From JBCAWW01 sp039024315 (GTDB lineage Bacteria > Bacteroidota > Bacteroidia > J057): a stretch of 64,000 bases of DNA. The notes under the pieces are model-generated. The model was given only the letters and a program-made list of their open reading frames with translations, had not been told where the DNA came from and did no database searches. This document shows, piece after piece, positions 17,632 to 27,391 of the stretch (within the stretch, counting starts at the first letter, position 1; each line of letters opens with the position of its first letter). Where the stretch lies: assembly GCA_039024315.1 (NCBI GenBank), contig JBCCQN010000018.1, positions 1-64,000 of the forward strand, in the 5' to 3' direction. The position numbers were made by a program, and so were the translations under genes.

Positions 17632-18888
17632 ATGCGAAAATTTTGGTTGCTTTTATGCATCAGCTTTAGTCTTTCTGTCGCACGTGCAGATTATCTATTG
17701 GTTCCGATGGATTATGCCCAATCCGATCATCTAAAGGCCTATGGTATGGCCTATTGGGTGCTTACTTATCAGGTAGAAGTCGATTGGTTACTCAATTATA
17801 GAGGCGGTAGCTTCATGTTTAGGCACGCCAGTACATTTGAGCAAGAACTACGCGTAAGAGGTATCAAATACGAAAAGATATCTGATGGTAGATCGAGCGA
17901 AATTTTAGCAATGATCACCGCTGAAGACGTAAATATGGATGCCGTGAAGCTAGAAAAGGCGCCTAATATTGCGGTATATTCCCCAAAAAACAAACAACCT
18001 TGGGACGATGCGGTAACCCTTGCTTTGACCTATGCCGAGATCCCTTACGATGTTGTGTATGATGAGGAGGTATTACAAGGTAAACTCTCTGAATACGATT
18101 GGTTGCACTTGCATCATGAAGATTTTACGGGTCAATTTGGCAAGTTTTATGCCTCTTACCGCAACCAAGCTTGGTATCAGGAGGAGGTCAAGTCCCAGCA
18201 ATCTACCGCTCGTATGTTTGGCTACAGCAAAGTGAGCGATATGAAGTTGGCAGTTTCTAAGGAGATCCGCTCTTATCTCGAAGAAGGAGGATTTTTATTT
18301 GCCATGTGCTCTGCTACGGATACCTATGATATCGCGCTTTCGGCAGAAGGAGTAGATATCTGCGAACATATGTTTGATGGCGATCCAGCCGATCCCAACG
18401 CGCAAGGGAAGCTAGATTATTCTAAAACCTTGGCTTTCGAAAAATATCAATTGGTGCGCAGTCCTTTCCAATACGAATTTTCTGACATAGATTCTAATCT
18501 AGGTCGAAGAGTACCCGAGCATATGGATTACTTCACTTTGTTTGAGTTTTCGGCCAAATGGGATCCTGTACCGACCATGTTGACCCAAAGTCATACGCGC
18601 ACAGTGAAGGGTTTCATGGGACAAACTACTGCCTTCCGTAACTCCGTCCTAAAACCAGACGTTTTAGTGATGGGAGCCCTCAAAGCTTATGACGAAGCTC
18701 GCTATATTCACGGTAATGCTGGCAAGGGGATGTGGACTTATTATGGGGGCCATGATCCCGAAGATTATCGCCACTACGTTGGGGAAGATCCCACAGACTT
18801 GGCCTTACACCCCAACTCTCCCGGATATCGCTTGATACTCAATAATATTTTGTTTCCTGCCGCTCGTAAGAAAAAGCAGAAAACTTGA
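17632..18888 (+). CDS. Secreted 'asparagine synthetase B'-named family protein, copy 1
   Basis: A 418-residue exported protein with signal MRKFWLLLCISFSLSVARA. It belongs to a conserved Bacteroidota family that databases often call asparagine synthetase B, but I see neither the N-terminal glutaminase Cys nor the ATP-pyrophosphatase SGGxDS loop, so that name looks wrong. Conserved-looking motifs are YDWLHLHHEDFTGQFGKFY, FLFAMCSATD (a possible nucleophile-elbow Cys), DPVPTML and YYGGHDPEDY. These resemble a GATase1-like alpha/beta fold; this is inference. The start at 17632 matches copy 2 in length exactly. It is the first of a tandem pair. Confidence 0.82.
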   Translation: MRKFWLLLCISFSLSVARADYLLVPMDYAQSDHLKAYGMAYWVLTYQVEVDWLLNYRGGSFMFRHASTFEQELRVRGIKYEKISDGRSSEILAMITAEDVNMDAVKLEKAPNIAVYSPKNKQPWDDAVTLALTYAEIPYDVVYDEEVLQGKLSEYDWLHLHHEDFTGQFGKFYASYRNQAWYQEEVKSQQSTARMFGYSKVSDMKLAVSKEIRSYLEEGGFLFAMCSATDTYDIALSAEGVDICEHMFDGDPADPNAQGKLDYSKTLAFEKYQLVRSPFQYEFSDIDSNLGRRVPEHMDYFTLFEFSAKWDPVPTMLTQSHTRTVKGFMGQTTAFRNSVLKPDVLVMGALKAYDEARYIHGNAGKGMWTYYGGHDPEDYRHYVGEDPTDLALHPNSPGYRLILNNILFPAARKKKQKT

Positions 18889-18988
18889 TCTGAGCTTGAA
18901 TGTGCGCCCCAAAGAGGATTAAGCTACGCTCTCGCTACTGATCGTTCCACGAAGGGGAAAACGCCCCAAAAAGCGTAAAAGAAAAAAA

Positions 18989-20245
18989 ATGAAAAAGCTG
19001 TTTGTATATCTGTTGTTGGTTTGCACAGGATTTTCGGCACGAGCCGACTATATTTTGGTTCCCATGGACTATGCCCAATCTGAGCACCTCAAAGCTTATG
19101 GGATTGCCTTTTGGGTATTGACAACACAAGTGGACGTAGATTGGCTTCTCAATTATCGTGGGGGTAGCTTTATGTTTCGCTATACCGATCCCTTTGCCGC
19201 AGAGCTAAGAGTCCGCAATGTAAAATTTGAACGTATCTCTGATGCTCGCTCTACCGAAATCATCGCCCATGTCACTTCAGAAAGTGTCAATATGGATGCG
19301 GTTAAACTTGAAAAAGCGCCCAAAATCGCGGTCTATACCCCAAGTACGACCCAGCCTTGGGATGATGCCGTAACATTGGCTTTGACTTACGCAGAGATCC
19401 CTTATGATAAGATTTATGATTCTGAGGTGCTAACAGGCAAACTGAGTGAGTACGACTGGCTGCATCTTCATCATGAAGACTTTACGGGTCAATTTGGCAA
19501 GTTTTATGGATCGCAGCGAAACCAACAATGGTACCAAGACGAAGTTCGCTTTCAAAAGGACTTGGCCCGCATTCATGGTTATACCAAAGTAAGTGAATCC
19601 AAAAGGGCGGTTGCCTTGGAGCTCAAACGCTTCTTGGCCGAGGGCGGTTTTCTTTTTGCCATGTGCTCTGCTACTGACTCTTATGACATCGCCCTAGCAG
19701 CAGAAAACGTAGATATTTGTGGGCCTATGTTTGACGGAGACCCTGCGGACGCTCAGGCACAGGAAAAGCTTAACTTCACCAAAACGCTTGCCTTCAAAGA
19801 TTTTCAACTGGTTACGTCTCCTTTTCAATATGAATTTTCGGATATCGATACTTATATCGGACGACGCGTACCACAAAATTTAGACTACTTCACCCTTTTT
19901 GATTTTTCGGCCAAATATGATCCCGTCCCTACGATGTTGACCCAAAATCATACTCGCACCGTCAAAGGATTTATGGGCCAGACGACTTCCTTTCATAAGA
20001 GCTTGCTCAAGCCTGAGGTAACTGTCATGGGAGAATTGAAGGCTTATGGGGAAGCCCGTTACATCCACGGTAATTACGAAAAAGGCATGTGGACCTTTTA
20101 TGGGGGGCATGATCCAGAGGACTATCGTCATACGGTAGGAGAAGATCCCACTGATTTGACATTGCACCCGAGCTCCCCCGGCTATCGGCTGATACTCAAC
20201 AATATTCTCTTTCCCGCAGCCCGCAAGAAGAAGCTAAAGACTTAA
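18989..20245 (+). CDS. Secreted 'asparagine synthetase B'-named family protein, copy 2
   Basis: A 418-residue paralog of the preceding gene; by eye about four of five residues agree, including all motifs listed there and the same C-terminal ending (NNILFPAARKKK). Signal peptide is MKKLFVYLLLVCTGFSARA. The 100-base gap between copies contains no obvious promoter or terminator. Nucleotide divergence is spread along the whole length, mostly at third positions, so the duplication is not recent. Keeping two intact copies suggests separate roles or dosage. Function unknown. Confidence 0.82.
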   Translation: MKKLFVYLLLVCTGFSARADYILVPMDYAQSEHLKAYGIAFWVLTTQVDVDWLLNYRGGSFMFRYTDPFAAELRVRNVKFERISDARSTEIIAHVTSESVNMDAVKLEKAPKIAVYTPSTTQPWDDAVTLALTYAEIPYDKIYDSEVLTGKLSEYDWLHLHHEDFTGQFGKFYGSQRNQQWYQDEVRFQKDLARIHGYTKVSESKRAVALELKRFLAEGGFLFAMCSATDSYDIALAAENVDICGPMFDGDPADAQAQEKLNFTKTLAFKDFQLVTSPFQYEFSDIDTYIGRRVPQNLDYFTLFDFSAKYDPVPTMLTQNHTRTVKGFMGQTTSFHKSLLKPEVTVMGELKAYGEARYIHGNYEKGMWTFYGGHDPEDYRHTVGEDPTDLTLHPSSPGYRLILNNILFPAARKKKLKT

Positions 20246-20258
20246 TAAGCGCTCTGCG

Positions 20259-20273
20259 CCTCCGATCAGGAGG
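20259..20273. terminator. Hairpin between convergent genes
   Basis: CCTCC and GGAGG flank a 5-nt loop just after the second paralog. There is no T run on the 3' side for either strand, so terminator activity is uncertain. Confidence 0.35.
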
Positions 20274-20283
20274 TAAAAAAACC

Positions 20284-20967
20284 CTAAGTCAATAAAGCAG
20301 GTAGCTCTGCAAGGCTTTTGATTATGTGTGTGATGGGCATTTGCTCAGGCCTGGCCTTTTGCTGAGGATTGTACCAACAAGTGTCGATACCAAAATTATT
20401 ACCGCCTTTGATATCAGAGCTGAGAGAATCCCCAATGATGAGTACATCTTCTTTGTTGGGATCCCCCATAGTAGCGAAAGAATGTTCAAAAATCTCAGGA
20501 TCGGGTTTGGCAGATCCTACCTCATCAGAAACTACTACGGATTTAAAGTATTGCTCTATACCCGAGCGTTGAAGGCGAGGGCGCTGCACTTTTTTGAAGC
20601 CATTGGTGATTAGCATCATCTGGACCTTGCCATGCAGCCTTTCCACCAATTCTTTTGCTCCCTCAAGCAGCATAGAACCATCTGCCAAGTGGCCAAGATA
20701 ATCTTCGTTCATTTGGATGGGATCTGCTTTACGGCCGAGGCTTTCGAGAAAACGAGCAAAGCGTAAGGACTTGAGCTCTGCGGCCGAGATTTCACCTTTT
20801 TCAAACAAAGCCCAGACTGAGCGATTGATCGCTAAGTAGCGCTCGATGTATTGGGATTCGTAAGGCAGTTCGTATTGGAGGAAGGTAGTCTTGAGGGCGT
20901 AAGCGGCGGCTTGATCAAAATCAAATAGGGTGCCATCCGCATCAAACATGATCCATTGATATTTCAT
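20284..20967 (-). CDS. yjjG: YjjG-family noncanonical pyrimidine nucleotidase (HAD)
   Basis: A 227-residue HAD phosphatase. Motif I is MFDADGTLFDF with the nucleophile and general-acid Asp pair; motif II is LITNGF; motif III Lys is in GSAKPDPEIF; motif IV is IGDSLSSDIKGG. The spacing and the NGFKKVQRPRL stretch fit the YjjG subfamily, which removes phosphate from unusual pyrimidine nucleotides. A start two codons upstream (20973) is also possible. It is followed upstream by a histidine kinase on the same strand with 19 bases between, so they may be co-transcribed. Confidence 0.85.
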   Translation of the reverse strand: MKYQWIMFDADGTLFDFDQAAAYALKTTFLQYELPYESQYIERYLAINRSVWALFEKGEISAAELKSLRFARFLESLGRKADPIQMNEDYLGHLADGSMLLEGAKELVERLHGKVQMMLITNGFKKVQRPRLQRSGIEQYFKSVVVSDEVGSAKPDPEIFEHSFATMGDPNKEDVLIIGDSLSSDIKGGNNFGIDTCWYNPQQKARPEQMPITHIIKSLAELPALLT

Positions 20968-20986
20968 GTACAAATTTGCGGAGAAA

Positions 20987-22312
20987 TCAAGCAGGCTGCA
21001 AATTGACTAAGCGTTCCGCGAGCGGAAAATCCAACACAAAAGCAGAGCCAGACCCAAATTGAGACTCTAAGCGAATATTGCCACGGTTTTTTTCGGCGAT
21101 CTTTTTGCAAATGGCGAGGCCAATTCCCGTACCTTCATAGCGATCTTGCGTGTGGAGGCGATAAAACATATCAAAGATTTTGCTCTGATAGACGTCTTTA
21201 ATGCCGATCCCATTGTCAACAATCCGTATAATATTGCGGTTACCGCTTAGCTCTGCGGTGATCTCAACCCTAGGCACCTCTGCTTCATTGTATTTAATGC
21301 CATTTTCGATCAGGTTTTGAAACAAGAGTTCCAACTGCCCTTCATTGCCTAATATAGGGGGAAGCTCCCCAACCACTATCTCTGCCCCTGACTCTTCAAT
21401 AAAGTCAAATAGCTGCATCTTAGCGCGGCGTACGATCATATTGAGGTCCGTAACAAAGACTTCTGGCTCCTTATCCAAGCGAGAATATTGCAAAATATCC
21501 TCAATCAGATAGTACATATGCCGTGCATTGTTGGAGGCAATTTGTAGATATTCCTGCAACTCTTTGGGGACAGGATGGGGCAATCGGCGCTCGATCAGAC
21601 CCAAAAAGTTGTTGATGTTACGTAAGGGGGTTTTGAGATCGTGAGATGCCACAAAGGCAAAGCGCTCTAGATCGGAATTGGCCTGTTTGAGTTCTTTATT
21701 TTTTTGCTTTAGATCTCGCAAGGCAGCTATTTTCTGCCGCTCAATTTTGCGACGACTTTCCAAAAATATTCGACCGATAAGAATACATCCTAATAAGGCA
21801 GCCGTAAAAACCAAATGATTGGTTGAGGCATTGAGTTGTTCGATCAAGAAGGGTTCATGAAATGAATAACTCCACTGGAGGAGTTCATAGGCGAGAAATA
21901 GCAACACAAACATCGCAATTTGCCAGCCGTTTTGGTGCTCAAACAAAACGATAACCCCCAAGGACATCGTCAAGAAGGTAAACTCCGCCCCTAACTCCCG
22001 CCCATAGAGAAAGCTCAGGCCTAGCATGGCCATGGTCATAAAGAGGATAATAAAAACCCTAGCGAGGATGTACCAGCCTCTTGATTGCAGAAAAAAAGTA
22101 ATCAGGGTAATCGCAAAGGGGATCAAGGTAATCAAAACACCAGGCCCATCCCTCTGGATAAAATCCTGGATAGTGATTAAAATATGAATCGGGAAAGTTC
22201 CCGCGAGGATTTGATTGAGCAAGCGAACTTTGGGGCGTTCGGCCTCTGGCAAATCTTTATCTAATCCGATTCCAGAAACCCAATCCCAAAATGCGCGCAG
22301 TGTCAGTAGCAT
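20987..22312 (-). CDS. Sensor histidine kinase with 6-TM N-terminal domain
   Basis: A 441-residue kinase. An N-terminal soluble tag (FWDWVSGIGLDKDLPEAERPK) is followed by about six TM segments (about 35-185), a coiled coil (about 188-215), a HisKA domain with His224 in ASHDLKTPLRN, and HATPase boxes NLIENGIKYNE, DNGIGIKD and GTGIGLAICK. No response regulator is next to it. The N-terminal tag and TM block resemble those of the kinase at 54977. A GCGTT-hairpin at 21010 encodes part of its last residues (Pro-Leu-Ala-Glu-Arg-Leu). Confidence 0.88.
   Translation of the reverse strand: MLLTLRAFWDWVSGIGLDKDLPEAERPKVRLLNQILAGTFPIHILITIQDFIQRDGPGVLITLIPFAITLITFFLQSRGWYILARVFIILFMTMAMLGLSFLYGRELGAEFTFLTMSLGVIVLFEHQNGWQIAMFVLLFLAYELLQWSYSFHEPFLIEQLNASTNHLVFTAALLGCILIGRIFLESRRKIERQKIAALRDLKQKNKELKQANSDLERFAFVASHDLKTPLRNINNFLGLIERRLPHPVPKELQEYLQIASNNARHMYYLIEDILQYSRLDKEPEVFVTDLNMIVRRAKMQLFDFIEESGAEIVVGELPPILGNEGQLELLFQNLIENGIKYNEAEVPRVEITAELSGNRNIIRIVDNGIGIKDVYQSKIFDMFYRLHTQDRYEGTGIGLAICKKIAEKNRGNIRLESQFGSGSAFVLDFPLAERLVNLQPA
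21010..21025 (+). repeat. GCGTT-hairpin variant, CCGC stem, 2-nt GA loop
   Basis: Antisense copy at the 3' end of the 6-TM kinase; one base shorter in the loop than the standard form. Confidence 0.65.
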
Positions 22313-22392
22313 AAATTGGCCTTCAATGTTCCAACGTAAAATTTAAGAAAATCCTTCCAATTATTGGAAAATTTCTTTCTTGATCGGTCATT

Positions 22393-23109
22393 TTAGCTGA
22401 GTCTATTGGGAGTAGGGAAGATAGTCAAGACCTCCTTGATTGCTTTTAGTTCAAGATAAGTTTGGGAATTGATTTCGCTGCTTGCGACCTGTTCATGAAC
22501 CCAAGTTGTATGATAAGGGATATGAATCGCCTTCACCCCTATCTCGAGCATTGGCAGTATATCAGAGCGCAAGGAGTTGCCGATCATGACGATTTCGTGG
22601 GCCTTTAACCCATAACGATTTAATAGATTTTGATAGGTAGCAGGATCTTTTTCACTCACAATCTCGACATAGCTAAAGTACTTTTCTAAGCCGCTACGGG
22701 CATATTTGGTCTCCTGCTCAAACAAATCCCCTTTGGTAAGTAGCATCAATTCGTAGTCCTCATCAAGCGAATCTAGCACATGCTCCACATCCGCTAAGAG
22801 TTCAATGGGCTTGGCGAGCAATTTGCGTCCCAGATCGATAATCTCTTGCACCTCTCGGCCACGCAGTTCATACCCTGTCAGTTGCAAAGCTGTCTCGATC
22901 ATAGACACAATAAATCCCTTGGCACCATAACCAAAGGTCTTCAAATTGCGTTTCTCTGTTTCATATAGTTGATCTGCTATAACTTGTGGATCGACATGTC
23001 GAAGCAGCAAAGCTTCAAAAGCGTGTTCGGCTTCGCGAAAATTAGGTTCATTGACCCATAGGGTGTCATCTGCATCAAATGCAATAATTTTAATATTTTC
23101 CGTTTGCAT
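22393..23109 (-). CDS. HAD-superfamily hydrolase
   Basis: A 238-residue HAD phosphatase with motif I AFDADDTLWVNE (two Asp), motif II LLTKGD, Lys in EKDPATY region and motif IV MIGNSLRSDI. The cap is helical and inserted after motif I, as in C1-type HADs that hydrolyse small phosphorylated metabolites. The DDTLW variant is typical of Bacteroidota YfnB/YjjG-like relatives. Substrate unknown. It is upstream of the 6-TM kinase on the same strand (80 bases apart). Confidence 0.82.
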   Translation of the reverse strand: MQTENIKIIAFDADDTLWVNEPNFREAEHAFEALLLRHVDPQVIADQLYETEKRNLKTFGYGAKGFIVSMIETALQLTGYELRGREVQEIIDLGRKLLAKPIELLADVEHVLDSLDEDYELMLLTKGDLFEQETKYARSGLEKYFSYVEIVSEKDPATYQNLLNRYGLKAHEIVMIGNSLRSDILPMLEIGVKAIHIPYHTTWVHEQVASSEINSQTYLELKAIKEVLTIFPTPNRLS

Positions 23110-23150
23110 AGCGACTTAGTGGACGGGCAAATTGTGTATATTTATTCTTG

Positions 23151-25871
23151 GTGGCAATAAAGAAACATATTCGTCTCTTCGGGCTAGGTTTTCTCCTGTT
23201 TGGGGGCCTGATTTTTATGCTTTCGGCTGATTCGCCGAACGATCAGATCTCCTTCAATCGCGACGTAAGACCCATACTCAATCAGCATTGTCTGAGCTGC
23301 CATGGAGGGGTCAAACAAAATGGTGGTTTTAGTCTGCTCTTTGAAGAAGATGCTTACCTTCCTACCGAATCCGGCTTACCAGCGATTGTCCCTGGAGACG
23401 CCGAGGCCAGTGAGTTGTTTACGCGCTTGAGCCATTCTGATCCTGAGATGAGGATGCCTTATGATGCCCCTTCACTCAAAGCAGACGAAATCGAAACTCT
23501 CAGAGCTTGGATAGAACAAGGGGCTAAGTGGGAAACGCATTGGGCCTACCAAGTCCCCCAAAAGACCAGACTGCCTTTTGATAGCTTATCACCTATCGAC
23601 GCTTTTGTCAAAGCGCAACTCTTAGCTCAAAACTTAGCTTTCAATCCTCCCGCGGCCAAAGCACAGCTCCTGCGGCGGGTCAGTCTAGACCTTACTGGCC
23701 TCCCTCCCAAACCTTCGATTGCCAAGGCTTACTTAGCTGACAATAGTCCCCAAGCTTATGAGCGATTAATTGATAGTCTCATGGCTTCTCCTAGCTTCGG
23801 AGAACACTGGGCCAGTATGTGGTTGGATCTCGCCCGTTACGCAGACTCCAAAGGTTATGAAAAAGACCTCAACCGCCAGATTTGGCCCTATCGAGATTGG
23901 GTCATTCGCGCATTTAACGCTGATATGCCCTTTGACCAGTTTACCGTCGAACAGCTAGCTGGAGACCTCCTCCCCTCGCCTAGCGAGGATCAATTACTGG
24001 CCACCGGCTTTCTCCGCAACAGCATGGCCAATGATGAGGGCGGTACGGACGACGAAGAGTTCCGCGTAGCGGCGCAAATTGAAAGAGTGGGTACTAGTTG
24101 GGAAGTTTGGATGGGCACCACCATGGCTTGTGTCCAATGCCATAGCCATCCCTATGACCCTATCCGCATGGAGGATTTTTATAGCTTCATGGCCTACTTT
24201 GACAATACCGCCGATACCGACCTTTACAACGAACAGCCCAAGCATTACCAGTACCCTGATAGCAGTCTGGCCGTTGTCCAACGAAAGATTGATTGGGTGC
24301 TTTCCCAATCCAAAGCAAACATCAATCTGCCTGATACTTTTTTCCATCCGCAGGCTCAATCCTTGCTTTGGCAATTGGGTTATCGACGGATTGAAGGCGA
24401 AGAATATCAAGACCATAGTGAGCTCATCGAACTCAATGCTCCTCAGCAAGAGTCCGTTTCCCAGATCCAAGATTCTTCCTGGGTAATGTATCGCGGCATC
24501 GAGCTAGAGGGAATCCATCAAATTGACGTCCATTATACTACGCCGCATTCAGGAGGATATCTAGACATTTATCTAGATGATTTATATGGAGCGCTGCTCG
24601 GAACGCTACGTCTAGGTAATACTAATGGTTGGCAAGAGTCAGCCACTCGATCTTTGCGTTTTGAGCCGCTTCGCGGAACGCATGATCTTTATTTTCATTT
24701 CCGCATGGCGCAGGACTTCAGCAATGAATTGTTGCGCCTCGATTGGTGGCAATTGGTCCCCGCTCAATCTACTTACAGCCAAGCTAGTCCAGTGCTCAAA
24801 GATTCTATTGAAGCCTTAGCCAGTGTCCCAGCTCAACCCAGTCTGATCCTCCAAGAATTAGCAGGCGAGGCAAGGAGAGAGACTCATCTTTTCAATCGAG
24901 GTAATTGGTTAGACCCGATGGAGGTAGTAAGCCCTAAGCTCGCTGATATTTTTGCAGCTGCACCGAACGATCGCCTATCTCTCGCAAAGTGGATGACCTC
25001 TCCTGAAAACCCCTTGACCGCTCGGGTAATCGTCAATCGCTTTTGGCAGCAGATATTTGGTCAGGGCTTGGTTGCGACGCCTGAAGATTTTGGTACCCAA
25101 GGCGCCCTCCCCAGTCACCAAGCCTTGATTGATTATTTGGCGGTGGATTTTCAAACTACATTTGGCTGGTCAGTCAAAAGGCTCCTAAAAGAAATTGTGC
25201 GCTCCCAAACCTATCGGCAGGGTAGCCAAAGTGATAGTCTGCGCGAAGCAGTCGATCCTTACAATCGCTTGCTTTCCCGCAGCAAACGTGTCAGGCTAAG
25301 CGCCGAACAAATCCGCGACCAAAGCCTCGCCCTTGCTGCTTTGCTTGATAATAAAATGTACGGTCCGCCCGTCCGAGTAGAAGCACCTGTGGCCAATGAT
25401 CCCTACCGTCAGGGCAATCTGATCGATTTTGATCCTTATCGACGATCCGTTTACACTTTTTGGAAGCGTACCTATCCGGTTCCCTTTCAAATCACCTTTG
25501 ATAGCCCGCAACGCAATATCTGTAGCAGTCGACGCATCAATACCAACACGCCACTACAAGCCCTGAGTATGCTCAATGACTCTATTATGTTTAGAGCAGC
25601 TCAACATCTAGCGGGACGATTTAGGGACGTAGAAGACCCCAAAGCAGCAATCTCACAGGCCTACGAGCGATTGTTTTATCGTTCTCCGCAGGAGAATAAA
25701 TTAGAAGCACTCTACCAACTCTATCAACAGACCGAACAAAGCTATAAGCAAGACCCTAATTTATTGGCCATGTTGCCAGACGAAGGCTTTCGTCTCAGTC
25801 CTAGACATGCTGCCATGAGCTTAACGATGAACGCCCTTTTGAACCTAGACGAATGGATCAGCAAACCTTGA
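23151..25871 (+). CDS. PSD1-type protein: cytochrome c, DUF1549 and DUF1553
   Basis: A large exported protein (about 906 residues) of the planctomycete-type cytochrome family. The N-terminal TM/signal (GLGFLLFGGLIFMLSAD) is followed by a heme c site CLSCH (near residue 47), the DUF1549 domain with a second CVQCH motif and nearby His-Pro-Tyr-Asp-Pro, a carbohydrate-binding-like middle part (about 400-560), and a C-terminal DUF1553 domain (RVIVNRFWQQIFGQGLV). The start is GTG at 23151 or TTG at 23148; no ATG lies before the heme domain. The DUF1501 gene follows after one base. Function of the family is not established. Confidence 0.9.
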   Translation: MAIKKHIRLFGLGFLLFGGLIFMLSADSPNDQISFNRDVRPILNQHCLSCHGGVKQNGGFSLLFEEDAYLPTESGLPAIVPGDAEASELFTRLSHSDPEMRMPYDAPSLKADEIETLRAWIEQGAKWETHWAYQVPQKTRLPFDSLSPIDAFVKAQLLAQNLAFNPPAAKAQLLRRVSLDLTGLPPKPSIAKAYLADNSPQAYERLIDSLMASPSFGEHWASMWLDLARYADSKGYEKDLNRQIWPYRDWVIRAFNADMPFDQFTVEQLAGDLLPSPSEDQLLATGFLRNSMANDEGGTDDEEFRVAAQIERVGTSWEVWMGTTMACVQCHSHPYDPIRMEDFYSFMAYFDNTADTDLYNEQPKHYQYPDSSLAVVQRKIDWVLSQSKANINLPDTFFHPQAQSLLWQLGYRRIEGEEYQDHSELIELNAPQQESVSQIQDSSWVMYRGIELEGIHQIDVHYTTPHSGGYLDIYLDDLYGALLGTLRLGNTNGWQESATRSLRFEPLRGTHDLYFHFRMAQDFSNELLRLDWWQLVPAQSTYSQASPVLKDSIEALASVPAQPSLILQELAGEARRETHLFNRGNWLDPMEVVSPKLADIFAAAPNDRLSLAKWMTSPENPLTARVIVNRFWQQIFGQGLVATPEDFGTQGALPSHQALIDYLAVDFQTTFGWSVKRLLKEIVRSQTYRQGSQSDSLREAVDPYNRLLSRSKRVRLSAEQIRDQSLALAALLDNKMYGPPVRVEAPVANDPYRQGNLIDFDPYRRSVYTFWKRTYPVPFQITFDSPQRNICSSRRINTNTPLQALSMLNDSIMFRAAQHLAGRFRDVEDPKAAISQAYERLFYRSPQENKLEALYQLYQQTEQSYKQDPNLLAMLPDEGFRLSPRHAAMSLTMNALLNLDEWISKP
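24057..24072 (+). repeat. Hairpin with GAGTT in place of GCGTT, CCGC stem, GTA loop
   Basis: Sense copy in the DUF1549 gene with a perfect stem but a changed fixed block; read as Glu-Phe-Arg-Val-Ala, which is close to the family consensus. Confidence 0.4.
24666..24682 (-). repeat. GCGTT-hairpin, CCGC stem, GAA loop
   Basis: Exact antisense copy in the PSD1 gene, read as Pro-Leu-Arg-Gly-Thr-His in the carbohydrate-binding-like region. Confidence 0.75.
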
Positions 25872-25872
25872 T

Positions 25873-27330
25873 ATGAATCACTTTGAGCAAGCATATTTTG
25901 AATACGCCCGTCTCAATAGCAGACGTGAGTTTTTGCGTAAATCGATGACGGGCTTAGGGGCGATTGCCCTCGGCGCCCTCGGCCTTGCCCCAAACAAACT
26001 GAACGCTGCGATGCCGCGGAGCCAAAGTCCGATTGCGCCTCACTTTGCTCCCAAAGCCAAGAACGTCATCTTTCTCCACATGGCTGGGGCGCCTTCTCAG
26101 TTAGAGCTCTTTGACTACAAACCCAAATTAGCAGAGCTAGATGGACAGCCAGTGCCTGCCTCTCTCATGGAAGGTAAGCGCTTTGCCTTTATCAAAGGTC
26201 AACCTAAGCTACTGGGGCCGCAGGCAAAGTTTCAAAGGTACGGCCGTTCAAGTACTTGGGTATCAGAACACCTCCCTCACTTTGCCAAGCAAGTAGATCA
26301 GGTAAGCTTTCTCAAGGCGATGTACACCGATGAATTTAATCATGCACCGGCCCAATTTATGGTACATACTGGTAGTCCGCGATTGGGACGCCCTAGTATG
26401 GGGGCTTGGGTGGCTTATGGTTTAGGCACTGAAAACGCAGATTTGCCTGCTTTTGTGGTCTTACTCTCTGGCTATCTCGATCCCAGCGCCGGTAAAAGTA
26501 TTTGGGGAAGTGGCTTTTTACCGACGGTTCACCAAGGGGTGCAGATCCACAGCAAAGGCGATCCTGTCCTCAATCTTGGCAATCCTGCAGGCGTGAGTGA
26601 TGAACTCCGTAAGCAGTCCATTGAGATGATCAACAAGATCAATCAGGCCGAATACGAAGAGGTAGGTGATCCTGAAATTTTGGCTCGTATCTCTCAATAT
26701 GAGCTTGCCTTCCGCATGCAAAGCTCAGTCCCCCAAAGTATGGACATCGCCGATGAGCCCGCTTATATACATGAGATGTACGGTACCGAGCCGGGCAAAA
26801 AATCTTTTGCCAACAACTGCCTCCTTGCCCGAAAATTGGTCGAAAAAGGAGTCCGTTTTATTCAACTTTTTGACCGAAACTGGGACCATCACGGCGTCGG
26901 TAAAGGCAATGGAGTAAGCGATGGCTTGGCCAGTGCTAGTCAAAAAATCGATCGTCCGATAGCGGCCCTCCTCAAAGATCTCAAACAAAGAGGACTCCTC
27001 GATGAAACCCTCGTCGTCTGGGCTGGAGAATTTGGGCGTACTCCCATGATGGAGGCGCGCTCAGGGGCAAACTTTGCGGGACGAGATCATCATAGTGATG
27101 CCTTTACGGTTTGGCTCGCAGGCGGGGGCATTAAAGCAGGGCATAGCCACGGTGAAACTGATGAAATTGGTTTCAATGGTATTGCAGGTAGAACCCATAT
27201 TCATGACCTGCAAGCGACCATCTTGCATTGCCTCGGTTTGGATCACGAAAGATTGACTTATGGCTTTCAGGGTCGGGAATTTCGTCTGACTGACGTTCAT
27301 GGGAACGTTATCAAGGAAATATTGGCCTAA
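25873..27330 (+). CDS. DUF1501 protein with twin-arginine-type signal
   Basis: A 485-residue protein of the DUF1501 family, which is distantly related to the alkaline phosphatase/sulfatase fold. The N-terminus SRREFLRKSMTGLGAIALGAL is a twin-arginine signal. Landmarks include NVIFLHMAGAPSQLELFD, FNHAPAQFMVHTG and VVWAGEFGRTPM near the C-terminus. It begins one base after the DUF1549/DUF1553 gene, forming the standard planctomycete-style pair. Export as a folded, possibly metal-bearing protein is expected from the Tat signal. Enzymatic role unproven. Confidence 0.9.
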   Translation: MNHFEQAYFEYARLNSRREFLRKSMTGLGAIALGALGLAPNKLNAAMPRSQSPIAPHFAPKAKNVIFLHMAGAPSQLELFDYKPKLAELDGQPVPASLMEGKRFAFIKGQPKLLGPQAKFQRYGRSSTWVSEHLPHFAKQVDQVSFLKAMYTDEFNHAPAQFMVHTGSPRLGRPSMGAWVAYGLGTENADLPAFVVLLSGYLDPSAGKSIWGSGFLPTVHQGVQIHSKGDPVLNLGNPAGVSDELRKQSIEMINKINQAEYEEVGDPEILARISQYELAFRMQSSVPQSMDIADEPAYIHEMYGTEPGKKSFANNCLLARKLVEKGVRFIQLFDRNWDHHGVGKGNGVSDGLASASQKIDRPIAALLKDLKQRGLLDETLVVWAGEFGRTPMMEARSGANFAGRDHHSDAFTVWLAGGGIKAGHSHGETDEIGFNGIAGRTHIHDLQATILHCLGLDHERLTYGFQGREFRLTDVHGNVIKEILA

Positions 27331-27391
27331 AAATGTGAATCTCAACGATATTTAGTTTTTTATAGATATCACTAATCTACTTTCTACTACT

